Shown here in pieces: positions 42,771 through 54,128 of a DNA stretch of 64,000 bases. The position numbers and the translations under genes were made by a program. Positions within the stretch are counted from its first letter, which is position 1. Each line of letters begins with the position of its first letter. The stretch covers positions 15,606,341 through 15,670,340 of the forward strand of contig CM038726.1 of NCBI GenBank assembly GCA_021613375.1, given 5' to 3'. This DNA comes from Megaleporinus macrocephalus (lineage: Eukaryota > Chordata > Actinopteri > Characiformes > Anostomidae). The notes below the pieces were generated by a model that had not been told where the DNA came from, did no database searches, and saw only the letters and a program-made list of their open reading frames with translations.

Positions 42771-44985
42771 ACAAGAAAGATTAAGAGCTGTATAACAAGA
42801 AGAGAACGGAGTGAGGGAAAGTGAGGGAGTGATAGAGAAAGAATAAAAGAAAGTGAAGGTGGTAAGAAAAGGATGAGAAAATGTGAGAGCGGGAGAAGGA
42901 TAGAAAAAGAATGAGAGAACTTGAGAGTGAGACAGGGATAGAAAAAGACTGAGAGAATGTGAGAGCGAGAGAGGGATAGATAAAGAATGAGAGAATGTGA
43001 GAGCGAGAGAGGGATAGAAAAAGACTGAGAGAATGTGAGAGCGAGAGAGGGATAGAAAAATACTGAGAGAATGTGAGAGTGAGAGAGGGATAGATAAAGA
43101 ATGAGAGAATGTGAGAGCGAGAGAGGGATAGATAAAGAATGAGAGAATGTGAGAGTGAGAGAGGGATAGAAAAAGACTGAATGTGAGAGCGAGAGAGGGA
43201 TAGATAAAGAATGAGAGAATGTGAGAGCGAGAGAGGGATAGAAAATGAATGAGAGAATGTGAGAGAGAGAGGTATAGAAAACAAATGAAAGAATGTGAGA
43301 GCGAGAGAGGGATAGATAAAGAATGAGAGAATGTGAGAGTGAGAGAGGGATAGAAAATGAATGAGAGAATGTGAGAGCGAGAGAGGGATAGAAAACGAAT
43401 GAGAGAATGTGAGAGTGAGAGAGGGATAGATAAAGACTGAGAATGTGAGAGTGAGAGAGGGATAGATGAAGAATGAGAGAATGTGAGAGTGAGAGAGGGA
43501 TAGAAAACGAATGAGAGAATGTGAGAGTGAGAGAGGGATAGAAAACGAATGAGAGAATGTGAGAGTGAGAGAGGGATAGATAAAGACTGAGAATGTGAGA
43601 GCGAGAGAGGGATAGAAAACGAATGAGAGAATGTGAGAGTGAGAGAGGGATAGATAAAGACTGAGAATGTGAGAGTGAGAGAGGGATAGATGAAGAATGA
43701 GAGAATGTGAGAGTGAGAGAGGGATAGAAAACGAATGAGAGAATGTGAGAGTGAGAGAGGGATAGATAAAGACTGAGAATGTGAGAGCGAGAGAGGGATA
43801 GAAAACGAATGAGAGAATGTGAGAGTGAGAGAGGGATAGATAAAGACTGAGAATGTGAGAGTGAGAGAGGGATAGATGAAGAATGAGAGAATGTGAGAGT
43901 GAGAGAGGGATAGAAAACGAATGAGAGAATGTGAGAGTGAGAGAGGGATAGAAAATGAATGAGAGAATGTGAGAGCGAGAGAGGGATAGAAAACGAATGA
44001 GAGAATGTGAGAGTGAGAGAGGGATAGATAAAGACTGAGAATGTGAGAGTGAGAGAGGGATAGATGAAGAATGAGAGAATGTGAGAGTGAGAGAGGGATA
44101 GAAAACGAATGAGAGAATGTGAGAGTGAGAGAGGGATAGATAAAGACTGAGAATGTGAGAGCGAGAGAGGGATAGAAAACGAATGAGAGAATGTGAGAGT
44201 GAGAGAGGGATAGATAAAGACTGAGAATGTGAGAGTGAGAGAGGGATAGATAAAGAATGAGAGAACGTGAGAGGGAGAGAGGGATAGAAAAAGAATGAGA
44301 GAATGTGAGAGCGAGAGAGAAATAGATAAAGAATGAGAGAATGTGAGAGCGAGAGAGGGATAGATAAAGAATAAGAGAATGTGAGAGCGAGAGAGGGATA
44401 GAAAACGAATGAGAGAATGTGAGAGTGAGAGAGGTATAGAAAAAGAATGAGAGAATGTGAGAGCGAGAGAAGGATAGATAAAGAATGAGAGAATGTGAGA
44501 GCGAGAGAGGGATAGAAAACGAATGAGAGAATGTGAGAGCGAGAGAGAGATAGATAAAGAATGAGAGAATGTGAGAGCGAGAGAGGGATAGAAAACAAAT
44601 GAAAGAATGTGAGAGCGAGAGAGGGATAGGTAAAGAATGAGAGAATGTGAGAGCGAGAGAGGGATAGATAAAGAATGAGAGAATGTGAGAGTGAGAGAGG
44701 GATAGATAAAGAATGAGAGAATATGAGAGTGAGAGAGGGATAGATAAAGAATGAGAGAATGTGAGAGCGAGAGAGGGATAGAAAAAGACAGAGAATGTTA
44801 GAGTGAGAGAGGGATAGATAAAGAATGAGAGAATGTGAGAGTGAGAGAGGGATAGATAAAGAATGAGAGAATGTGAGAGTGAGAGAGGGATAGATAAAGA
44901 CTGAGAGAATGTGAGAGTGAGAGAGGGACAGATAAAGACTGAGAGAATGTGAGAGCGAGAGAGGGATAGAAAAAGCATCAGTTTT
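41945..44985 (+). repeat. 3-kb purine-rich minisatellite, about 38-bp unit with higher-order structure
   Basis: Unit gagagaatgtgagagtgaga followed by gagggatagataaagaat (38 bp), with 36-bp variants lacking one ga pair of bases. The part 42,890-44,972 holds about 55 units; 41,945-42,890 is a more diverged GA-rich lead. Between 43,465 and 44,250 units are grouped: the marker gatgaagaat recurs at 43,465, 43,689, 43,875 and 44,063, giving periods of 224, 186 and 188 bp (five or six units). The minus strand has no stop in any frame, so very long frames (787 and 605 codons) arise by chance. Confidence 0.95.
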
Positions 44986-45085
44986 GAATTCTTTTGAACA
45001 TAAAGCTGGCGGCCGTATGACTTTTGGTAGATGTTTCAGTCGCGACAGTAATATGAGACATATGTGGCATCTTTTTACCAGATGC

Positions 45086-45093
45086 TACACACA

Positions 45094-45124
<31 letters not shown>
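45086..45124. repeat. (CA)n microsatellite
   Basis: About 17 ca units just before block B copy 1; block B copy 2 has only a short ca run in the same place. Confidence 0.95.
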
Positions 45125-45127
<3 letters not shown>

Positions 45128-45300
45128 TTTGTGAGTGTGGATTAAACGAGGCTGACTCAGCGTCTGAGCTTCTTTGCTATTCCAGTCTTGTTTTTTATTA
45201 TTTTTTTTTTTTAACATACTTTTTTACCTTCCTAAGTCGTGACTTGCTGCACTCACTTTGCTTTACTATTCAAATGTAATTACATACTTTTTTACATACT
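45123..45300 (+). repeat. duplicated block B, copy 1
   Basis: Matches 47,059-47,215: acttgtttgtgagtgtggat, tttgctattccagt, actttgctttac and aaatgtaatta are shared. Confidence 0.8.
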
Positions 45301-45319
45301 TTTTTGTGGTATTAGATTT

Positions 45320-46762
45320 AAGTAATCTACTACCACACAAACAATTATAATATTTCATGTCTTAACTGGAAACATCCATTAAAGATTCACAGTGCTGGTG
45401 GAACAAGTAAGTGAACCCTTGGATTTAATAACTGGTTGAACCTCTGTTGGCAGCAAAAACCTCCAACAAGCGTTTCAGTAGCTGCTGATCAGACCTGCAC
45501 AACGTTCAGGAGGAATTTTGGATCATTCTTCTTACAGGACTGCTTCAGCTCAGCCATGTTCTTAGGATGTCTGGTGTGAACAGCTCTCTTGAGGTCATTC
45601 CACAGCATCTCCTTTGGATTCATGTCTGGACTTTTCTTTAAAGTCATTCAGTAGATTTACTTCCATGTTTAGGGTCATTGTCCTTCTGCATCACCCAAGT
45701 TCTACTGAGCTTCAGCTGCAGGAGAGCCACCCTTAAATTTTTCTATAGGATACCTTGAGAATTCATTTTCCCCTCAATGATGGCAAGTGGTCCAGCAAAT
45801 CAGCGCCAAATCCTGATGCTCCCACCACCGTACTTCACTGTTTGGGATGATGTTTTCATGTTGGTATGCAGAGCCCTTTTTATGCCATATGTAGTGCTGC
45901 GTGTTCTTCCCTAACAATTCAACCTTGGGTTCATCAGTCCACCAAACTTTTTCCCAGTAGTGTTGTGGAGTGTCAAGGTACTCTTTGGCAAACTTCAGGC
46001 ATGCAGTGATGTTCATTTTAGGAAAACAGCGGCTTCCTCTGCCATGGACACCATGCCTGCTTAATGGTTTGCGTATGGTAGACTCATGAACAGAGATGTT
46101 AGCCAGTTCCAATGATTCCCTCAAGCCATTAACTGTTACTGTAGGGTTATTTTCTACCTCTCTGAGCACTCTGTGTTGCACCTTTGGAGTCAACTTGGCG
46201 GGGCGCCCACTTTTAGGGAGAGTAGCCACAGTACTAAATCGTCTCCATTTGTAGACAGTGTGTCTAAGTGTGGACTGGTTAATACCTAAAGTCTTAGAGA
46301 TTACTTTGTAGCCCTTTACAGTTTTATGTAAATCAGTTCTTGATCGTAGGTCTTCAGAGTTCATTTTTTGGGCATGGTTCACATCAGCAGATACTTCTTG
46401 TGAATAGCAAAGTCAAAAAGTTTGAGTGTCTTTTATAAGTCAAAGTAGCTCTACACCTCAGTCCAATCTCATTTCATTGATTGGACTCTTGGTTTGCTAA
46501 CTCCTGACTCTAACTTTTGTTGAAGTCATTAGCATAGGGGCTCACTTACTTTTTCCACCAGCACTGTGAATGTTTAATGGATGTGTCCAATAAAGATAAT
46601 ATATAATATATTGTAAAATATTATAATTGTTTGTGTGGTATTAAGTTAAGCACATTCAGTTTGTCTATACTTGGGACTTAGATGTAGATCAGATCATGTT
46701 TTACCAGTTAATGCAGAAAACCAGATCATTTCAAAAGGTTCACATACTTCTTCTTGCCACTG
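45320..46762 (-). mobile_element. Tc1-like element with long inverted ends, 5'-truncated at one side
   Basis: Right end terminates ttcttgccactg then TA. Inner inverted parts match (left ccattaaagattcacagtgctggtgg type, right its inverse near 46,555) and continue to accacacaaacaattataat. The outermost part of the left end is missing, so it is not movable even with transposase supplied. It lies exactly between block B copy 1 and block A copy 2. Confidence 0.88.
45440..46382 (-). pseudogene. Tc1-like transposase, frameshifted
   Basis: From an ATG at 46,382 a 202-codon frame reads MNHAQKMNSEDLRSRTDLHK, then a helix-turn-helix (KTLGINQSTLRHTVYKW), the GRPAKLTP linker, and WWTDEP with the first catalytic Asp. 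It breaks after 45,774. The rest is in other frames: KDNDPKHGSKSTE with the second Asp, then DMNPKEMLWNDLKRAVHTRH with the Glu. Stop and frameshifts make it inactive. Confidence 0.88.
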
Positions 46763-46764
46763 TA

Positions 46765-46985
46765 TATGACATGCATTGAGAAACCCAATCACTGAGCTAT
46801 AATCCATCTCTCACAATCAGGTTTCATAGTCAAATTTCTAGGCCTGACTAATCAGATAACTGCAGAAATGATCAGATTATTACGAGCATGTAAATGCCCT
46901 CACTGATGTGTTTGTTAGTTACAGTTAAAGGTTCATTTTTAACTTTCCCACAATAAATCAATGCAAAACTAAGGTCCAACATACA
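46765..46985 (+). repeat. duplicated block A, copy 2
   Basis: Partner of 41,387-41,610; begins acatgcattgagaaacccaa. Confidence 0.8.
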
Positions 46986-47058
46986 GTTAAAGCAAACTGG
47001 TTTCCTTCACAGGGGTTTATGTTACTATGAGTTTTTCTCCATAACACAAACAACACAC

Positions 47059-47215
47059 ACTTGTTTGTGAGCTTGGATCAAACGAGGCTGGCTCCTTTGC
47101 TATTCCAGTTTCTTGTTTTTTTTATTTTTGTACTTTTTTACCTTCAGACGTCGAGACTTATTTCACCATCTTTGCTTTACAATTTAAATGTAATTAGATA
47201 ATTACAGATTTGATT
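47059..47215 (+). repeat. duplicated block B, copy 2
   Basis: Partner of 45,123-45,300. Only about 75 bp separate blocks A and B here, against 3.5 kb in copy 1. Confidence 0.8.
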
Positions 47216-49270
47216 ACACAGTACAAATTACATTTACATCCATTTTCCACAGAGATGTATTATATTTTGGTGCTGATGTGTGGAGCGCTGGGGAAGATAC
47301 TAAAGCAGGATAAATAGCTAAATAAAATAATCAAAATCATATTTTTTAACAGTTGCACTCAACTAATACACATATGCAGTTCTTTCATTTTCAAGACTAT
47401 GCAGGCTTAATTTCTGCCTTTATGACTTATTTGAGCGTGTGTGATGTATTGTCCCCTGTCAAACTTTACACTGTCACATTAATATATATATATAAACAGA
47501 TAGACTGACCTGCCTCAGACCTGCCTTTCATGCTGTGAGATCAATTTCTGTGTCTTTGCTCTTGGGTAGGTCACACTACAGTGTTGCATGACAATAACAG
47601 TGAAATGAAGTGCATGATTGACAGACGAAACCATATTTGATGGCAAAAGGTGTTAAATGCATGTAGGGTTGAATGCAGTATGTAGGCAGTTGGCTTCAGC
47701 TGACTCGGTGTAGCTGACACATAGCAGTTTTTCCATTAACCACAAAGTCCACATGTAGGTATTAAAAAAAATGTTTACTCAGAAAAAATTTTGTCTTGCA
47801 AACAATAAATCTAAATGTCCACTAAAGCTAAACTTCTAATGGATGCTACGGACAAAAACCTGTGTGCTCCATTTTGCATCCAAAGTCCAACTGCCCTGAA
47901 TCTCCCCCTAGTGAGCAAAAAAAAAGATCTGGAACATTCTTAATGATTTTCTTAAAGAGACAGTATACAACCAGAAAAGGAATCAAATAAATATTACAAA
48001 ACAAAATATACAATAAAGGCAGTCCTTCTTTTGGCTCCTATACAGTATACATGTCTCATGTCATATCGCGGTTAAATACAAATGGTGGTTATAATTTGCT
48101 TATTAGGTATTAAACAGAGAATCTCCCCAATCTTCACTTATTTCTGTAGGTAAAGTCATTTTAAGGTTCCAGACTGCTTTAGTTCATGTATGTATGTATA
48201 GGAGAAGCTGGAAAACTGTCAACCATGTGTTTGAGTCACTCCTTAACATTTTAATGTGCTTCAAGTCTCATACACTCTCTGCGATCTGGGCTGGAGTGGA
48301 AGTTTGCAGTCAGACTCCAGGTGTTGGACTGAGTCCTCCTCCACTGCCTGTCAGTGTAAACGTTTAAACATTGCCAATAAATGTTCTATTGAAATTACAC
48401 ATGTTCACTATTTATGATGTAAAACATTCCCAAGGCCTGCACTTGGAGAAGGCCAAAGATATATCCAAACAGCCAATCAAGGAGCTAGAAAAGTGGAGGA
48501 AATAGGCAAGGAGTTATAAAATACTGGCAAATAATAATATTGGATTTATAATGTTTGGATCCGGACTTCATTAGTCTCTTTATAATCACTACTTATAAGT
48601 CAGCTGCCAGTTTGTGGGGAATTATTTCTCCAGTTCTCTCTGTTATATCAGTGTTTTCAACTCGTTTTAATTCCTAGTTGTCACTGTGCTTAAGAGCCCG
48701 AAAAGGTCCAGTAAGTTTAGCTCTGTTTACATCACATTTACATCACGAGGGAAATCTGAGATTATATGTGTTGTACTCTCTGTGTCTTATTGTCTCGTGA
48801 GAGCGGCTTTGTAATAAAAAGAAAAGATATGATGTGAGAGGATGAAGTTAATTTTCCATTTTTAAGTCACGGAAAAGAAAAAAAAAGTTCCCCATAAGAT
48901 CTGACCCCAAAACAGTTATAAGCCCTCTCAAACAGTTACAACAGTAATGTCCTGCTTTTATTAATTGTGAAATACCATTCACCCTGAAACCATGATATCA
49001 TCTGAGATGGTTATCTTACTATTGCAACCCTAAACTACTCTTGACTTATAGTCTTTTTTCTAATGCTTAATAACTCAGATACAGTCAGAAGATAAAGTCA
49101 TTTCTTCTGACTGTATCAGAGTCCAGGCTTAACCTTAATGCCTACAAAGCACTAATCTAAGCTACGAGTCTCTCCCCCTTGCATGGCTTCTTGTTAAGAT
49201 ATATCTCAATTCGCTCCTCGTAAGTAAATATTACACAAATCACTGGTGGGACCTCAACTGGGCATTCTTT
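47216..49270. other. no gene seen; one perfect short hairpin
   Basis: Non-coding. At 49,078-49,117 two 15-base arms (gatacagtcagaaga and its inverse) enclose a 10-base loop. Nothing else recognised. Confidence 0.5.
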
Positions 49271-49274
49271 CAAA

Positions 49275-49715
49275 CTAGAAGAAAGCAAATCTGGCCAGGA
49301 TGACTTTGCTAGTTGCATATAGCAGTTGGCTAACTGTGCTTGTGTTACAGCTCACTGTCCCACTGCCTCCTTCATTCTTTTTGTTTTCCCCCACTCCGGA
49401 TCCCACCAGCCTACATGTGGTGGTCAAATTCAAAGCATGTTGTTTATTTTTCAAAATGCGTGAATAAAAATGTTTAGCTTTATTTTTAAATGCTGGATAT
49501 CTAGTGCAGTACAACTTCGAGACTGTACTTTGAGACTTAATTTCTGTTTGTTTTGATGTGAAAACAGAAACCACTCGTTCAATTGGCTTGTCAGTTTTCT
49601 GTCCCTTCTTTATGAATGCTCTAAAACCTACTGCCCACTTTGTAAAACTGGGGTTTGTTAGTCTTTGTTTGATCCACACAGACAGACGGCAATGCATCAT
49701 CCCACAAGTGGACAC
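49275..49715 (-). other. unrecognised 146-codon open frame
   Basis: Longest non-repetitive frame of the region. Basic (VWIKQRLTNPSFTKWAVGFR, then AFIKKGQKTDKPIERVV), no signal peptide, membrane segment or known motif. No splice partners recognised. It may be a decayed transposon frame or chance. Confidence 0.2.
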
Positions 49716-50213
49716 AGATGGAATATGTGGTTTCTGTCAAGCAGACACTGTCAAGTACAAACGAGGGAACCCTAAAAAAGTCTGAATGTCTTCGGTGAAG
49801 TGCACAGTGTACGATTTTAGTTTTTTTAGTTGTGGTTTTCCTGTTGCAGTTATATTACTCCATATGTAGCAAGACTTACCTGTGCATTCAGACAATGACT
49901 GTCTTTTACAGGAGTTAATGTCTGAAAATTGTCAGCAGTGTTGTACCAATACCACTATCAGTGCCAATACTGGCACTTAAACACATATTTAATTATTTCA
50001 CACAATAAACATATTGCACATGTACTTACATTGTTAAATATGATTCTAATTACTAATCATATAATAGCAATTACTAAATATATACATACAATAAATGAAA
50101 AGAGGACTTCATAATCATATAATATATCATTGCTGTACAAAGAAATACATGTATATCCATTTGTTCTATATTATTTAAACACAACAGCTGCACTTTACAT
50201 CGGTAAATGTTAT

Positions 50214-50331
<118 letters not shown>

Positions 50332-51726
50332 AGTAAATGGCATTCAGTCAAACTGAGCTTGTGTTATTTGACCCAGAACATATTAAAAACTTAGGTCTAA
50401 AAAGTTTGGCAAGTTTGGTATTGATACTGCGTATCAGCCTATATTTATGGGCAAAAGTGCCATTGTTACATACAGGAGGTCATCAGCAACTGTTATATTA
50501 TTCATAAGAGCAATACATATATCTGTTGGGACACTGCTCACTGCAAACAAAAATATATATTGTTGGTTGCTTACTATTGTGGTCTGCCTTTTTCTACATT
50601 CTTTCTAAAATCGAATAAAATATTGTTTGGAAGGTTCTTCCTGAAACTGTTGCAGATGTTCCCTTAAATGTGTTGCACGTTTAGGTTGCTTTGCTATTAC
50701 CTTTCTGTCCAGGGAAGCAAAAACCAGCTCAATGGGGGTTGAGTCTGTCTGCCCTGGCCACTCCATGAACTGAAGTCTTGTTTTGCTCTTGTTTCTAAGT
50801 TAGTTCTGACACAGCCTGGAGGTATGTGTAGGGTCATTGTCTTGCTGTAGGGTAAAAGAGCAGAGGGTACAGCATTGGGGCTGCAAAATGTTAGGACTGA
50901 TCTTATGCAAAGAATAGAACTGATGCAGTAAGAATAAACCTGTGTGATTATCCAAAGAGTTTTCATTCATCAGTTCATAAGACTTTCATTCAGTCTTCAA
51001 TAGTTTACTGGTGGTCCTCCTTTGCCCAGACAAGCCTTTTATATATAGTTTGCCATCATAGCAATGGCTTTCTTACTGCTACTCATCCCAATAAACCTCA
51101 AACTGTCTTCTTCTTGGTTGAAACATTCATTCATTCATTCAATCTTTAAGTCGCTTTACCTATTGGGTTACAGACGGTGCTACAGCTTATATGCTTAATG
51201 GGTAAAAGGCAGGAAACAACTTGAACAGATCCATGGTAGATGGATGGTAGATGAAACAGTGCCTTGCTTACTTCGAACAGTATTAATCTGTGCTTGTAGG
51301 TTTTGTTGGTGGAACAGGAATGTTAAATAAGAAGTCAATAAACCAGATATGTGTATATGTGTAGCTGCTTTGTGACAAAATGTAAAATGTGCTGTATAAA
51401 TAAACCTTGACTTACAGAATTACAGAGAAAGTATGTCTGTCTCTGTGTTGTTGTTTTTCGATAGACTCTGCTATAGCATTATCTGAAGATCTTGTTTTTG
51501 TGTCTTTGAAGCTTGTTGGTTATATTACAGTAGTTGAAGATAGATTACAGGAGGTGCTCAAAAGTAAAGAAACTGTAAAAGGAAAAAAGTGCAAGTAAAA
51601 GTTAATCTGTTGTAAAGAAGCCTGCACCTCTGAATGCTGTCTTGAAGCCCAGGTCATGTATTAGTGAGCTCCAGTCAGTACAGTCAGTCTTTGCATTTAG
51701 GTGCTCATTGGATGGTTGAATATGAT

Positions 51727-51935
51727 CGCTGTCCATTTTTTTTTTTCACATTCATGTTCATTACATACATATTTTTTTTTCTATTTTGATGAATGGACCA
51801 ATAGAAATGCTCAAATTTTCTTGGGAACAAATCTGGTTCTATTGGCTTAGATTAAAAGTAAAGAATTTTTTTGTAAAGTTGCCATTTTGGAAATACTTGC
51901 GCTTGTTTAGCAGATATGGCCACCAAATGGGGGGG
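51727..51935 (+). mobile_element. MITE fragment, same family as 58,233-58,489
   Basis: Starts gatcgctgtccattttt and contains aatggaccaatagaaatgct and gttgccattttgg; the right end is lost. Confidence 0.65.
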
Positions 51936-52232
51936 AAAAAGCAGCTATGGCTGGACTTGCATTTCTCAAGATCATTACCCGACAGTGAGGGCAAATGAGA
52001 CAGAAAATACTGAAAACAAAATCAGTCACAAAGCACAAACGTGATCAGTGTGGCTGAATGCTGTTGCTGTTGAGAATGCGGCAGTCATAGATGTGACAAT
52101 GAAAAAGCTACAAATCCTAAACCATACAGCTGGAAGATGAAAATAAGGATATTCTTTCACCATATTGCAATCAAAAGTTCGAAAATCGATAAGAACTATA
52201 ATCTATAATCTATTCCAATAAAGTAGTGCTTT

Positions 52233-52235
<3 letters not shown>

Positions 52236-52314
<79 letters not shown>
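52236..52314. repeat. (TA)n microsatellite next to a MITE
   Basis: About 39 ta units followed directly by caatcactgtacaggagagg. Confidence 0.96.
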
Positions 52315-52315
<1 letters not shown>

Positions 52316-52319
<4 letters not shown>

Positions 52320-52495
52320 CACTGTACAGGAGAGGCCAAAAACATACTTGTAGGTCAACAGAATGTAGGTCAACAGAACCAGATATTTTTTCATGCTATT
52401 TTGGAGCATTTCCATTGGTCCATCCATCATAAAATGCAATCAAATAATGTAGAAAGATACAAAAATCGACAAAAATTGAAATATAAAAGTCACCA
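52316..52495 (-). mobile_element. MITE copy, inverted and partly deleted
   Basis: Contains tattttggagcatttccatt and ggtccatccatcataaaat, and ends aaaagtcaccactggacatt. Confidence 0.6.
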
Positions 52496-53389
52496 CTGGA
52501 CATTTGATGTGGCTGGGTTTGCTGAGGCAGCTTCTCAGGTTGTACAAGGGAAAACAAATAGTGAAGCAATCACTCTGGTGGCCCTATTCCACGCTACAGC
52601 TAACCCCCAAAGCCGCTCCTTTACAGAACTGTACCACTCTGTTGTTGCTGTGTCCCTGAGATGCATTTCAATTTGTCATCACAAAACACTCGGAATGGTT
52701 CCTAAATGGTACTCGACTTAAACGTAGAGTTTCGTGGCCTCCCTCCCTCGGGTGAGATCGAGGGTTTCTGCCAGAAATGTCCTTCGACTCTTTTGATAAT
52801 TGAAATGCCCTTCAAGACGGTGCAGGGCTTCCCATGAGGTCAGGACCAGAAGGGAAGTCTGGGATGCATTTCTTTTCTGGAATCAGAACCCAGAGCCTTA
52901 CATTCTCTCTCCCTTTTTTTTCCATGGTGAGCTTTTGAAAATTTGGCCCAAGAACCCTCAAAAATTCATGAAAACCGGATTCGTCTACCATATCAATGTC
53001 TGAGGCCTCACTGTATCGCTGATTACCATATCAGTGTCTGAAACCCCACGGGCGCCCGTCTAAGCGCCAGACTTTATTTTCGCTCTCGACTCTCTTCGGG
53101 CAAAGTTTATTCTCTTGCGCGCTTGCCTCCTTCCTGACATTTGTACGTCTCTCTGAATTATTCACTGCTTTTTTGCATGGCTAAATGTCACCACCTCTGA
53201 ACAGCTCATCTTTCAGTGCTCTTTGAGCAAGAAGAAAGAGAAAGAAAGAAAGAAAAAGAGGAAAAGAGGGAAGAGAGAAAAAAAACATGAAACACTCCGT
53301 TCCTATCACTGTCCTTTATTTCATTCTACTGAAAGGGCATTTTCCCACCCTGCTACCTGTCGCTGCGTATCCGTCACAAGCGGGAGGAA

Positions 53390-53590
53390 CTCATTAGAAT
53401 TCTCATTAGAATAGGGGCCTAGATTAGAGGGCTCATTATAATATATCTTCTATTTAATGAGGACGCAGATGGCTAGTTAAGCGACTTTGGCTGAAACACA
53501 ACCACCCGCGAAATGTGGTACTGATTATTAGAATATTAATTAGCAATACAGATCTAGTTTATTCACCTTTCAGCAGAGAGACGCTGTAGG
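53390..53590. promoter_or_regulatory. candidate conserved non-coding block
   Basis: Homeodomain-type ATTA/TAAT motifs are dense (ctgattattagaatattaat, gcaatacagatctagtttat), and the block does not resemble local repeats. Inferred only. Confidence 0.3.
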
Positions 53591-53596
53591 CGCTAG

Positions 53597-54128
53597 TCAA
53601 ATCAAGTCAAGTTTATTTATATAGCGCTTTTTACAACGATGTTGTCTCAAAGCAGCTTTATGGAGTTTCGAAAACAGACAGTTACAACATATATTCCACA
53701 GTGAGCAAGCCAGAGGCAACAGTGGCAAGAACACCTCCCTCAGACTGGAGGAAGAAACCTTGGAAGGAACCAAGACTTACATCGGGAGACCCATCCTCCT
53801 CTGGTCAAACAGTATTTACAGTTTAATAAACTAAACACCAAAGAAAAGAGTCTCTGTTTGAAATCTGAATGGCAAAGCTTTAGAAGCTGCACAGGTAGAG
53901 GCAGTCTCTGACCGAGGCAGTCTATGACTGAGGCAGTCTATGACTGAGGCAGTCTATGACTGAGTCTTTATTTAAAGTGGGTGTGAGCTGAAACAGTCCC
54001 ATCCTATCTCAATGGTGGCCAACTAGAACAAGCACAGTGATGTAACTGAGGGTGCAGTTGACACAAATGGACAGGAGAGCTGGCTGGTAATGGGTGGGAA
54101 GGAGGCCCTGATGGTCAGTTATCCAACA
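53597..54128 (+). repeat. 'caagtttattt' dispersed repeat, uninterrupted copy
   Basis: Begins caagtcaagtttatttatat and runs through acagttacaacatatattcc, gagcaagccagaggcaacag and a four-unit VNTR (gaggcagtctatgactg). It serves as the empty-site version of the copy at 29,951. Confidence 0.85.

Noticed and set aside
42615..44978. 787-codon minus-strand open frame of Ser/Leu/His repeats, with an overlapping 605-codon frame
   Set aside because: It is the translation of the 38-bp purine minisatellite, which lacks stops in all minus frames. The unit is not a multiple of three, and two long frames overlap in different registers.
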